Assembly: GCA_003427395.1 (NCBI GenBank)
Contig: BFEA01000238.1
Coordinates: forward strand, 1,249,527 to 1,280,922
Direction of reading: 5' to 3'
Origin: Chara braunii
Lineage: Eukaryota > Streptophyta > Charophyceae > Charales > Characeae
Length of the DNA stretch: 31,396 nucleotides
Part shown: positions 20,315 to 26,875 of the stretch, one piece after another
How the letters are laid out: each line of letters begins with the position of its first letter
Numbering within the stretch: position 1 is the stretch's first letter
Position numbers and translations under genes: made by a program
The notes under the pieces: generated by a model
Databases searched by the model: none
What the model saw: the letters and a program-made list of their open reading frames with translations, nothing else
What the model was told of the DNA's origin: nothing

Positions 20315-20690
20315 CGTCGAGCGCATCGGCCCTCGCGTAAAAACGACGGCCCTCCCGGCCATGTCACGCAGGAGTTATACATCACAACAAAACAACAGAG
20401 ACAACTTAGGGACAAAAGCGAAATAGTTTCCGCGAGCCGCCGAGACGGTGCGCGATCGCGTCGTCCCTTCGCCGCTCTAGCCGGGTGCGCCAGCTGTACA
20501 TCCCGCGGTCCCCTACGACAGGACAGGTTCCCGCGGGGCATAAGCTTGCTTCCCTAAGGGGCTGTCACCACCCTTAGGGGCGTATCCCTACTGAGCTACC
20601 GACCCACGTGCGAAAGCTTTAATATGCAATTGTAGAGGTGGGTCGGCCAAGGGCGTTTGCTCGCACGCTGTAGTATATGTATACGAGAGT
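20315..20690 (-). repeat. LTR end homologous to element 1
   Basis: The reverse complement aligns with 3060-3421. Shared words are CTACAGCG, CACCTCT, ATTGCA, GGTAGCTCAG-like, GGGATACGCCC, GTGACAG, AACTCCTGCGTGAC and GATGCGCTCGAC. A 9-bp hairpin (20552-20579) surrounds the conserved GTGACAG. The word TAGCTCAGTAGG also matches a tRNA A-box. Confidence 0.72.
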
Positions 20691-21338
20691 TAAACGCCTG
20701 TTGAACCCGGACGCTGTTCGTCACTTCAACTTGCTCAACAAAACTTGCTTCAAGCAAAAGGTAAGAAACAAATTATTGAAGCTAAATTGGCTTTGAAGCG
20801 ATCGGGCACTAATCTCCTAAGAATGAAGCGAACGTCGGTCGACTAGGGTAATTAAGAAAACAAACAATTCAACCCCAGTCCCATGCGTATCATACTCATC
20901 AGAATATGTAATGTTTTCAAAGCAATACATAAACGGATCAATTTTACAATCAGTCATTCCAACAATTAAAACGTAATACTTGACATGATTGATTTGATCT
21001 GACAAAAAAAAGATAATGCTGTTTTATTTCTTCCTCGTCGCAGGTGTAACCACCTCTGTATAAAGAGGACCTCTTAGACCTATTTACTCGATCTAAATTT
21101 GTTTTTGGAATTTTCTTTACTTGCGTTTCACATAAAAGTGTAAAGATAACTTTATACTGAAGAAATAAATTTGTTTACTTTTTACTTCCTATGTATTTAC
21201 CCCTCAATGTCAAAGCATGATAGTGAAATCATCGGGGTAATCCGAAAACTATCCATCCGGCGGTCCTAACTACATAAAGTGTTTTTGTTTTTTAAGATTA
21301 CCTCGTGAAGTCAGAATCATATGACTTCCTCGACGCGA
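20691..21338. other. AT-rich gene-free stretch
   Basis: Base composition changes sharply to AT-rich, with poly-A/poly-T runs and no coding frame. It could be intron or 3' flank of the coding-like blocks at 21339-22941. No repeat is recognised. Confidence 0.5.
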
Positions 21339-21950
21339 TTAGTCTATGCAAAGAGGTTTTCTGGAATCTGAGTAAGATTTCCAGAAAGCGGCGTCTAACC
21401 GTGGTATATCTGTCGTCCTCCACGCACCTGCATCTCCAGCAAATTCAAACACGCGCTCGTTGTCGTCAAGTACCAGGGTTGTCACTTGCCCTCTTCGCAT
21501 GACTCCAAAACTCTGAGTACCATACAAGGAAGCCATCCGTGAGGCTAGCCTCCACAGTATGACTCGGAAAGGCCGACTGAGTCCAAACAAATGTCTGGTC
21601 TCGGTATCCCGGATCCGGATGACGCAGAAACGTCTACCGGACGAGGTAATCGTAATGCTCACAATGACTCGTAAGAGACATTGGAGATTACTCGCGCGGT
21701 GGAAATACAAGGTATATCCAAAGAACTCATCTGGGGTCCGGACTGTATTGGCGCGGAAGTCTGCACGAGTATTAGGGAAAAATCCGTCGCCGTTGCGGAG
21801 CAATCCAATGAAGCCGATCCATTCTGTAGGAGAACCACCTTGAACCTGCAAAAGCTGCTCCGCTCTTCTGATAAGATCGACCTCATGTGTGTCGCGAACA
21901 AGCAGGTACCTCGGGGTCGTCAAGTCGCATCGTGCTCCAGGCATCTGCAT
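21339..21950 (-). CDS. Unrecognised coding-like block C (about 200 codons)
   Basis: The open minus-strand frame has natural protein composition (LLVRDTHEVDLIRRAEQLLQ, TPDEFFGYTLYFHRASNLQ, TTLVLDDNERVFEFAGDAG). A polypyrimidine tract ending TGACATGCAG precedes it (about 21960), which is a good splice acceptor. I recognise no domain. It probably belongs with blocks A and B as exons of one captured or host gene, but splice phases do not fit in a simple way. A hairpin (21357-21387) lies near its 3' end. Confidence 0.4.
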   Translation of the reverse strand: MQMPGARCDLTTPRYLLVRDTHEVDLIRRAEQLLQVQGGSPTEWIGFIGLLRNGDGFFPNTRADFRANTVRTPDEFFGYTLYFHRASNLQCLLRVIVSITITSSGRRFCVIRIRDTETRHLFGLSRPFRVILWRLASRMASLYGTQSFGVMRRGQVTTLVLDDNERVFEFAGDAGAWRTTDIPRLDAAFWKSYSDSRKPLCID

Positions 21951-22080
21951 GTCAGAAGAAAAGTTATAATTAGTCGCGTAAATATTCCTCTATTTCATCC
22001 GCCTCGGCCTCCAACTCATCATCATATAATGGCTCAATGTCTATGATTGCGAACCTATTGGCTCGCACCCGTTCTGTGAA

Positions 22081-22482
22081 TTATATACCGAAGAAAGGTC
22101 CTTGTCGTTCATTTAACCAAAGCACGTATCGAACGAACATCAACCTTATTTCTGCAATTTCGTCCACTCGTGGATTGAGCTCGTACGGTTGCAGTACCAC
22201 CAGGTTCATATTGACGAAGTGACACTCGGGCAATGGCGGCGCGAACTCGTAATGAAGAACATCCAAGCTGGCCGGTCTCCCGAAAATAAGCCGTCTGGGG
22301 GGTCTTTGCACACCGCCATCCCAAAACCGCGGAACGTCCTCCTCAGAGTACAACTCTGACGGATTGTAAACAAGTCGGCCTATCCTCTCTACCCTTTCTC
22401 CATTACGCCTTTGGAGCTCGACCCTTTCAGCCGTCGAATCGCGATCGTAGAAAAGGAACAAGTCCGTGGATCCCATAGCCAT
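22081..22482 (-). CDS. Unrecognised coding-like block B (about 130 codons)
   Basis: The ATG at 22482 opens a frame beginning MAMGSTDLFLFYDRD and ending RQGPFFGI. It is rich in charged residues and free of stops (RVERIGRLVYNPSELYSEED, LDVLHYEFAPPLPECHFVNM). TTTTTCTTTCAG, acceptor-like, directly precedes the ATG. A donor-like GGTATATAA overlaps the stop. No family is recognised. It is either a first exon or an internal one. Confidence 0.4.
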   Translation of the reverse strand: MAMGSTDLFLFYDRDSTAERVELQRRNGERVERIGRLVYNPSELYSEEDVPRFWDGGVQRPPRRLIFGRPASLDVLHYEFAPPLPECHFVNMNLVVLQPYELNPRVDEIAEIRLMFVRYVLWLNERQGPFFGI

Positions 22483-22530
22483 CTGAAAGAAAAAGGAAGA
22501 CAAATGTGATAAAGTTAAAACTAAGTATCA

Positions 22531-22941
22531 CTAAAACATTTGTCTTTCTTCTTGCCTGTGCTTCTTATGGCACGGCCAGCCACGTCTGGAGTGTCTAAAT
22601 ACACCCTGTTTGGCTAGTAGGACACGAACTGGGCTGCTTGTGGCACTAGTTCCCCATACGTCAGTGGCTCCTAGAATGGCCACCAAAGGAATGTTATGGC
22701 AGTTCCTCCTTACGCAAGGCACCAAGAACCTTAAGTCCGTTCGTGCAAACACGTTTGTCCATCCCCCTAGGAGGTGGTATGGGATACTCCTCCTCCTCGC
22801 CCGAGCACAGAAGTCGGGCCGTCTCCACCGAATCGGCATGGTAACCCCCCGCAAAGCGGTCCACTCTGAGTCGATAACAGGTCCGCCCCCTAAGGCAATG
22901 AACCCCCGCCCCAGATGCCTCCTAGAAGAAAGGAAAAGCAC
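22531..22941 (-). CDS. Unrecognised coding-like block A (about 130 codons)
   Basis: The minus-strand frame reads GFIALGGGPVIDSEWTALRG, FCARARRRSIPYHLLGGWTN and NIPLVAILGATDVW. It is preceded by CTTTTCCTTTCTTCTAG, a strong acceptor-like tract (about 22925-22945). It has no known domain. Its order and strand match blocks B and C, so a multi-exon gene is plausible. Confidence 0.35.
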   Translation of the reverse strand: MLFLSSRRHLGRGFIALGGGPVIDSEWTALRGVTMPIRWRRPDFCARARRRSIPYHLLGGWTNVFARTDLRFLVPCVRRNCHNIPLVAILGATDVWGTSATSSPVRVLLAKQGVFRHSRRGWPCHKKHRQEERQMF

Positions 22942-22975
22942 CTACCCGGCGGACGAGCAAATTCTTGCCGCCTGA

Positions 22976-23505
22976 CGTCAAGAGTAACTTAGACGAAAGA
23001 AAGAAAGAACACAGAAGAGAAAGTCATTCGGACAGACGGGCATAGACGAAGAGGTCATTCGGGCAAGAATAGGTGACCTTGGGAGAAAATCTATGTCCAT
23101 CCAGGTTTCTCTTCTTTGTGGTCGCTTATTTTTCGTCGTCTTCTTTTCACTTTAGTTTACACACATCCATAAGCATAGGGATGAGAAGACAACCATCCTT
23201 TCACCATCATCACCATCATCCATTTCAGCCCACACGCCGTACCTGCAGTCAAAACCCAACGACACACAGACCACCATGCATTCCTTTACCATTGTCAGAC
23301 TCCCAGTCATACACGCAAGAACATGCACCCTCTTCCATTTTTCAATGAACATTCAGATAAACAGGTCAAAGCAAGTGTGGGTTCACTCAGGTGGGTTAAG
23401 TGACCACTGACCTTGAGTGAAGTAATACGGTGCACTCAAGAAAACCGTATAAGATTACTCTCCTGTTGACGTGACGGTGGTCGTCTCCAGTCGTCACCTA
23501 AGTGA
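22976..23505. other. Gene-free stretch with short CAT/CAC repeats
   Basis: I see no gene. A short (CAT/CAC) repeat lies near 23200-23222. The rest is unique-looking, with pyrimidine-rich tracts at 23105-23160. Confidence 0.45.
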
Positions 23506-24453
23506 TCGACACCACTCTCTTGCTGCGACCACCTGCCGCAACACCCCCTCGCTTACTTTTCAGTAAGTATCACTGCAACTGACTTTCATTGTTACCGCGT
23601 CACCACGCCGTCACAATTCACACCACCTCAATCCTCTGCTCCAGCGGTACCTTCCCTACACCAAGGTCCGGTTGCCGCTAAATGTGGAACTCCTACCGCC
23701 GGTAACCTTGCGTCGCCACCTGTAAAATTTTCACAGCGCTTCCACACCACCGCTAGTAAAACCGGAGTCACCACCGAAAAATTCGGACAGCGTTTCCGTA
23801 CCACCGCCAAAAAAACCGTAGTTGTCGCCGTAGAATTTCGGCAACGCTTTCGCACCACCGCCGATAAAACCGTAGTTGACGCCGTAGAGTTTCGGCAGCG
23901 CTTTCGCACCATCGCCGATAATATTTGTGCTGCCGCTGCAGAAATTCGGCAGCACTTCAATACCACCGCAGAAAAACCCTGTGCCGCCACTGCAGAAATT
24001 TGGCAGCACTTCGGTACCACCGCAGTAAAAACCGGAATCGTTGCCGTAAAATTTTGGCAGCGCTCCCACACCACCGCTGATAAGCCTTGGTGCCGCCGCC
24101 GTAAAAATTCGGCAGCACTTCCCCACCGTAGTGGAAAAATGGCTGGCCAAAGTGATAAAATTTGGGCCCTAGGCCCAAATTTCACAGCGTCGCACTGCCG
24201 CAGTCCCGTAGCGTCCCTGGATCCATCCCGTGGGACCAGCACTAGCCAGAGGGGAGAGGAGCAGAATGCTCCCTGCCTTGGCTATGGCTGCTTAGCTCTT
24301 CTCCTCGCGCTCCTCTGCAGATCTCCAGCTCCTCACATTGCCTCAGGCAGCAGCTCCAGCAGCCACATCACTCAAGTGTGCTCGTCACACACTGGCAGCA
24401 CGAGTGCAATTGTGTGGCAACTGGGGGGCAGCTGGCTGTTTTACAGTGGCTGA
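23506..24453 (+). CDS. Long open frame (316 codons) containing 18-residue repeats; coding status uncertain
   Basis: Plus frame 1 is free of stops from 23506 to the TGA at 24451-24453. It has no ATG until 24139, so it would need a spliced or upstream start. The centre has seven repeats of 18 residues of the type EFRQRFRTTADKTVV. The flanks are Ala/Pro/Ser-rich, and a hydrophobic stretch (CLALLLALLC) lies near the end. Several other frames are also open over the repeat because its 54-bp period is a multiple of three. Openness alone is therefore weak evidence, and I recognise no family. Confidence 0.25.
   Translation, partial: STPLSCCDHLPQHPLAYFSVSITATDFHCYRVTTPSQFTPPQSSAPAVPSLHQGPVAAKCGTPTAGNLASPPVKFSQRFHTTASKTGVTTEKFGQRFRTTAKKTVVVAVEFRQRFRTTADKTVVDAVEFRQRFRTIADNICAAAAEIRQHFNTTAEKPCAATAEIWQHFGTTAVKTGIVAVKFWQRSHTTADKPWCRRRKNSAALPHRSGKMAGQSDKIWALGPNFTASHCRSPVASLDPSRGTSTSQRGEEQNAPCLGYGCLALLLALLCRSPAPHIASGSSSSSHITQVCSSHTGSTSAIVWQLGGSWLFYSG
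23722..24128. repeat. 54-bp minisatellite, about 7.5 units
   Basis: Units start near 23722, 23776, 23830, 23884, 23938, 23992 and 24046, with a partial one from about 24101. Each contains a TTCGGCAGCGCTTTCGCACC-like core and an ACCACCGC word. Divergence between units is moderate. The first seven keep a period of 54 bp, so reading frames are preserved on both strands. The last shows a 1-bp change of length. Confidence 0.85.
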
Positions 24454-25321
24454 GGAGGGCTGGACGTCACTCCATCCTCTAGGCAAAATTGCGGGCTCAC
24501 TGTGAGCCCTTGATCTGCCAAGATCCAGGGTTGATTGTGGCCGCACCACAACCACAACCTTAGTGTGGGGCAGTTTCTTTAACTGCCCCATTTTATTTTT
24601 CCTTTTATTTTTCCCAGCTATCTCGGAATCTCACGGGATAGTTGGTCTCCCGCCATTTCCAAAAGTGTTTTTCTTTTATTTTTCTGATAAGGGGTTGGAG
24701 AGATACAGCCCTTTACAGTTTGATGTATCTGGACCCATTTTCCAGGGCAGATACATCGGGGATCTGGGAAAAGGTTGTATCTACCCTTTTCCTTAGTGGC
24801 TCTTTAATTTCCAGGCTCCCTTCCAAAACAGGAGCTTGACAATTACCTCTGGCAGCTTTTGCCAAAGGTAGCACCACGTGAGGACAAGTGTCCTCACACT
24901 AAATAAAGAAAAGAAAAGAAAAAAAAAACTAACTTCCTAATTTCTACTGCACCTGGCTTTTACCTTGGCCAGGTGCATGCTGTTGCATGCAACAGCCCCC
25001 TTCCTTCTTCTCTGCTGTCCTCCCCTAAAAATGGGGAGGCAGTTGGCAGGTTGGGAGGAGTAGGACCTCCTCCTCCCAACTACCCCGTTTCTCCCTCTCA
25101 CTCCCTCGGTCCCCTTTCCCACACGCGCTCGCTGTGAGCCGTTAGATCTGAGATCTCGCGGCCACAACCATCCTTCTAAAATTGAAGTGGGAGCTCTTCT
25201 TGCTCCCACACAGTCAAAAGACTGTTCTTTTTGGTCTCACGAGGAAGTAACCTCGTTTGTGTTTTGCTTTTTTATTTTTATTTTTATTTTTTTACAGTTT
25301 TTTCATGAGGCATTTTGCCTC
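24158..25321. repeat. Train of short perfect hairpins
   Basis: Successive inverted repeats with mostly perfect stems: 24158-24182 (11 bp, loop CTA), 24493-24509 (7), 24576-24600 (10), 24722-24757 (9), 24767-24792 (8), 24844-24870 (11, one mismatch), 24878-24897 (9), 24948-24977 (9), 24982-24993 (12-nt palindrome), 25019-25039 (7), 25050-25080 (11), 25187-25209 (8), 25210-25225 (6), 25239-25256 (6) and 25307-25321 (6). Most loops are 2-12 nt. There is no coding frame. A-rich tracts occur at 24901-24930 and (AAAT)n at 25388-25423. Confidence 0.8.
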
Positions 25322-25387
25322 GTTTTCTTCCCTACACCCCCAACAGTCACAACGAGCAAAAGTAGTTAAAACTAGAAAAGAAGAGAG

Positions 25388-25391
25388 AAAA

Positions 25392-25422
<31 letters not shown>

Positions 25423-25423
25423 A
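25388..25423. repeat. (AAAT)n microsatellite
   Basis: This is an uninterrupted AAAT run of about nine units just before the hammerhead array. Together with the A-rich tracts at 24901-24930 and 25859-25978 it is spaced by about 480 bp. They could be tails of retroposed units. Confidence 0.9.
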
Positions 25424-25510
25424 CTTACCTTACCTTTTCCACAGTCGGGTAGCCAGTGGCCCAACAATGATGAATCTCCCCTTGTCCTAGGGGCAAATTC
25501 ATTCGATCCT

Positions 25511-25575
25511 GCTCAGTCCCTCGTTGGAAGTCATAACGAGGGACCAACTGCAGATGAGTCGGTGGCTCCCCCCCC
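25511..25575 (+). ncRNA. Degenerate hammerhead copy 1
   Basis: It shares the word GATGAGTCGGTG with copies 2 and 3. It is preceded by a perfect 10-bp hairpin (25516-25544) in the place of stem I. The core box has three extra bases (CTGCAGATGAG), and no GAAA box follows, so it cannot fold into an active ribozyme. It is best seen as a decayed unit of the same tandem array. Confidence 0.5.
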
Positions 25576-25636
25576 ATTCCTCTCTCTCTTTCGATCCCTG
25601 TATCTGGACGCTATAAGCGCCCGGTTCATGCACTTT

Positions 25637-25692
25637 CAGCCTGTCGGGGTCCAACCCCCTGATGAGTCGGTGAAACCCGACGAAACAGTCTG
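25637..25692 (+). ncRNA. Type III hammerhead self-cleaving ribozyme (complete core)
   Basis: All conserved parts are in order. Stem III 5' strand and cleavage triplet: CAGCCTGTC, 25637-25645, predicted cut after C25645. Stem I: GGGGT/ACCCC with loop CCA, 25646-25658. Core box CTGATGA: 25659-25665. Stem II: GTCGG/CCGAC with loop TGAAAC, 25666-25681. GAAA box: 25682-25685. Stem III 3' strand: ACAGTCTG, 25685-25692, pairing with one C-U mismatch. This is the topology seen in plant retrozymes and viroid-like RNAs. A complete core by chance at this length is very unlikely. Activity is inferred, not shown. Confidence 0.85.
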
Positions 25693-25795
25693 GCACAGTT
25701 TGGGTCTCCCCCCCCCTTTTGCATCTCGCTACTTTGCGCCTGTACCTAGGCGCCATAAGCGTCAGGTTCAGGCGCTTTACTCATTCAGTTGCTGC

Positions 25796-25848
25796 CCAGA
25801 CTGTCGAGGCTCAGCCTCCTAATGAGTCGGTGAAACCCCAGAACGAAC
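25796..25848 (+). ncRNA. Degenerate hammerhead copy 3
   Basis: Cleavage triplet and stem III strand CCAGACTGTC (25796-25805) are followed by stem I GAGGC/GCCTC with loop TCA (25806-25818). The core box reads CTAATGA (25819-25825), with G changed to A at an essential position, and the stem II/GAAA part is scrambled. Its predicted cleavage site lies exactly 160 bp after that of copy 2. Its stem III strand is perfectly complementary (9 bp) to the 3' strand of copy 2. Confidence 0.7.
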
Positions 25849-25858
25849 GGGTATCTAG

Positions 25859-25978
25859 AAAAAAACAAAAACAAAAACAAAAAGAAGAAAATCTAAACTA
25901 AATCTAATAAAAGAAAATCTAAGTCTAGGTGAAAAGAATCTAAGAGAAAAAAAAAACAAAACCAAAAGAAAAAACCCA
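25859..25978. repeat. A-rich tract after the hammerhead array
   Basis: About 120 bp of A-rich sequence including (CAAAAA)n directly follows ribozyme copy 3. It could be the remnant of a poly(A) tail from retroposition of the array, or simple low-complexity DNA. Confidence 0.6.
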
Positions 25979-26030
25979 ACTCACCGAATAAAAAACGGCT
26001 GCCAGTTGAAAACGGGCGCCCTTTGAACCT

Positions 26031-26165
26031 GCTGAGGACTACAATCCTCAACTTCCCTTTCCTGTGCGCCATCTGGCGCAACCACATTGAAGCCGTTGGC
26101 TTATGCCAACGGCAGGGGTCTTGTTGAAATACAGACCCGAGTTCGATTCCCTGCGGGGAATCGAA
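26031..26165. repeat. Consecutive perfect hairpins next to the U6-like sequence
   Basis: The stems are 26033-26050 (6 bp), 26065-26080 (7 bp, 2-nt loop), 26092-26113 (9 bp, loop TTAT), 26116-26138 (6 bp) and 26142-26165 (10 bp, loop TGCG). The last contains GTTCGATTCC, which matches a tRNA B-box on the plus strand, but I find no matching A-box. Confidence 0.75.
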
Positions 26166-26227
26166 AAAATTTTCGAACCATTTCTCGATTTATGCGTGTC
26201 ATCCTTGCACAGGGCCATGCTAATCTC
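26164..26227 (-). ncRNA. U6 snRNA 3' domain (truncated, chimeric)
   Basis: The minus strand reads GATTAGCATGGCCC, then TGCAAGGATGACACGC, then ATAAATCGAGAAATGG, and ends in TTTTTT. This matches the 3' two thirds of plant U6, including the internal stem-loop and the 3' tail, with one base missing and one or two substitutions. The U6 5' stem-loop and the ACAGAGA box are absent. In their place is a hairpin (26226-26253). It cannot act as a normal spliceosomal U6. The T-run is a Pol III terminator. It forms the 3' part of a composite with the tRNA-like segment upstream on the same strand. Confidence 0.85.
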
Positions 26228-26286
26228 ACGCGCAGCCACTTTCGGCCGCGTGATCCTTCTGATCGCGTAGTCGAGATCGACTACGC
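26226..26286 (-). other. Two hairpins between tRNA-like and U6-like parts
   Basis: 26226-26253 has stem TCACGCG/CGCGTGA with further GGC/GCC pairs. 26265-26286 has a perfect 9-bp stem GCGTAGTCG/CGACTACGC with loop AGAT. They replace the normal 5' half of U6. Confidence 0.75.
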
Positions 26287-26309
26287 TTGTTAAACAAAAC
26301 AGCATCTCC

Positions 26310-26403
26310 AAAAGGAGCTGCGCCTAGCAGGGCTTGTCGGATTCGATCCCGGTCTCAGTCGGGTGATAGTTTGATAACAATACCTACTGGGCTAGCTCCT
26401 TTT
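26310..26403 (-). ncRNA. tRNA-like segment with A- and B-box (Pol III promoter)
   Basis: It is flanked by a perfect 10-bp inverted repeat AAAAGGAGCT/AGCTCCTTTT that would form the acceptor stem. Inside, TAGCCCAGTAGG fits the A-box and GGATCGAATCC fits the B-box, at a usual distance. The T-stem does not pair, so it is not a functional tRNA. As a promoter it would drive transcription on the minus strand into the U6-like domain and stop at its T-run, giving an RNA of about 240 nt, the size of a SINE. Confidence 0.6.
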
Positions 26404-26420
26404 CACATACAGGAAGGAGC

Positions 26421-26441
26421 AGCCCTTCCATATGAAGGGCT
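26421..26441. repeat. Perfect 8-bp hairpin upstream of the tRNA-like segment
   Basis: AGCCCTTC and GAAGGGCT enclose the loop CATAT. This is the last member of the hairpin series that began at 24158. Confidence 0.8.
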
Positions 26442-26499
26442 TCTACCGCCCAGCAGGTCCCCATATGGCACTTAGTAGGATTTGTCTGCCTGCGGCCCT

Positions 26500-26632
26500 A
26501 CATGCACTAATTGCCTGTGGCCGTGCAGACCCCGCTTGCGGTCCTGTGGCCTTGCTTGCGGCCGTGCAGCCCCACGCGCAGCCTTACGGCCTTGGTTGCA
26601 GCCGTGCAGCCCCACGTGCAGCCCTCTTTTAG
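26500..26632. repeat. 40-bp GC-rich tandem repeat, three copies
   Basis: The word GCCGTGCAG recurs at 26520, 26561 and 26601, with the surrounding GCAGCCCCACG sequence shared by the last two. The period is 40-41 bp and there is no coding sense. Confidence 0.75.
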
Positions 26633-26871
26633 GCCTTGAACCGCGCGGCTTAGCAACGACGCGACACCATTAAAAGTAGGATAGGTCTAACTTTAGTCTT
26701 TCTACGGTCGCACATCTCTGCGATCTTGTCGTAATCCTGCGGACGAGTTGGAATAATCCAATAGCATGCTTATTTTGTCAGACCAATTCCACAAACTTAT
26801 ATCAAAACTCGGACTTCGTCCGACATTGAAAATACAGGGCAGATACCCTTGTCAGGGTTTCTGTCCCGACA

Positions 26872-26875
26872 GCGC
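26872..26875. repeat. Target-site duplication of the insertion, right copy (GCGC)
   Basis: It abuts the insertion end CCCGACA at 26871 and belongs to the codons of element 3 pol. See the left copy at 20311-20314. Confidence 0.55.

Larger units (their letters stand above)
20315..26871 (-). mobile_element. 6.56-kb non-autonomous LTR-type insertion inside element 3
   Basis: It interrupts the element 3 pol gene between the RT connection (LLSAEVLR) and RNase H (IYDPLLPK). In minus orientation it starts TGTCGGGACAG (26871) and ends CTCGACG (20315), close to the LTR-type short inverted ends TGTCG/CGACA. The 20315-20690 end is homologous to the element 1 LTR. No gag, protease, RT or integrase is present. 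I found no second LTR copy, so it may be a solo LTR swollen by further insertions or a degenerate element. It carries the hammerhead, U6-like, tRNA-like and hairpin sequences described separately. Confidence 0.7.

Noticed and set aside
23722-24128. CRISPR-like array
   Set aside because: The repeats are diverged 54-bp units without unique spacers, in a eukaryotic retroelement context.
26092-26165. A second tRNA gene on the plus strand (B-box GTTCGATTCC present)
   Set aside because: There is no A-box, and the sequence folds into three separate perfect hairpins instead of a cloverleaf.
26310-26403. A functional tRNA gene on the minus strand
   Set aside because: A- and B-box fit, but the T-stem does not pair and no convincing anticodon arm forms. 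It is only listed as tRNA-like.
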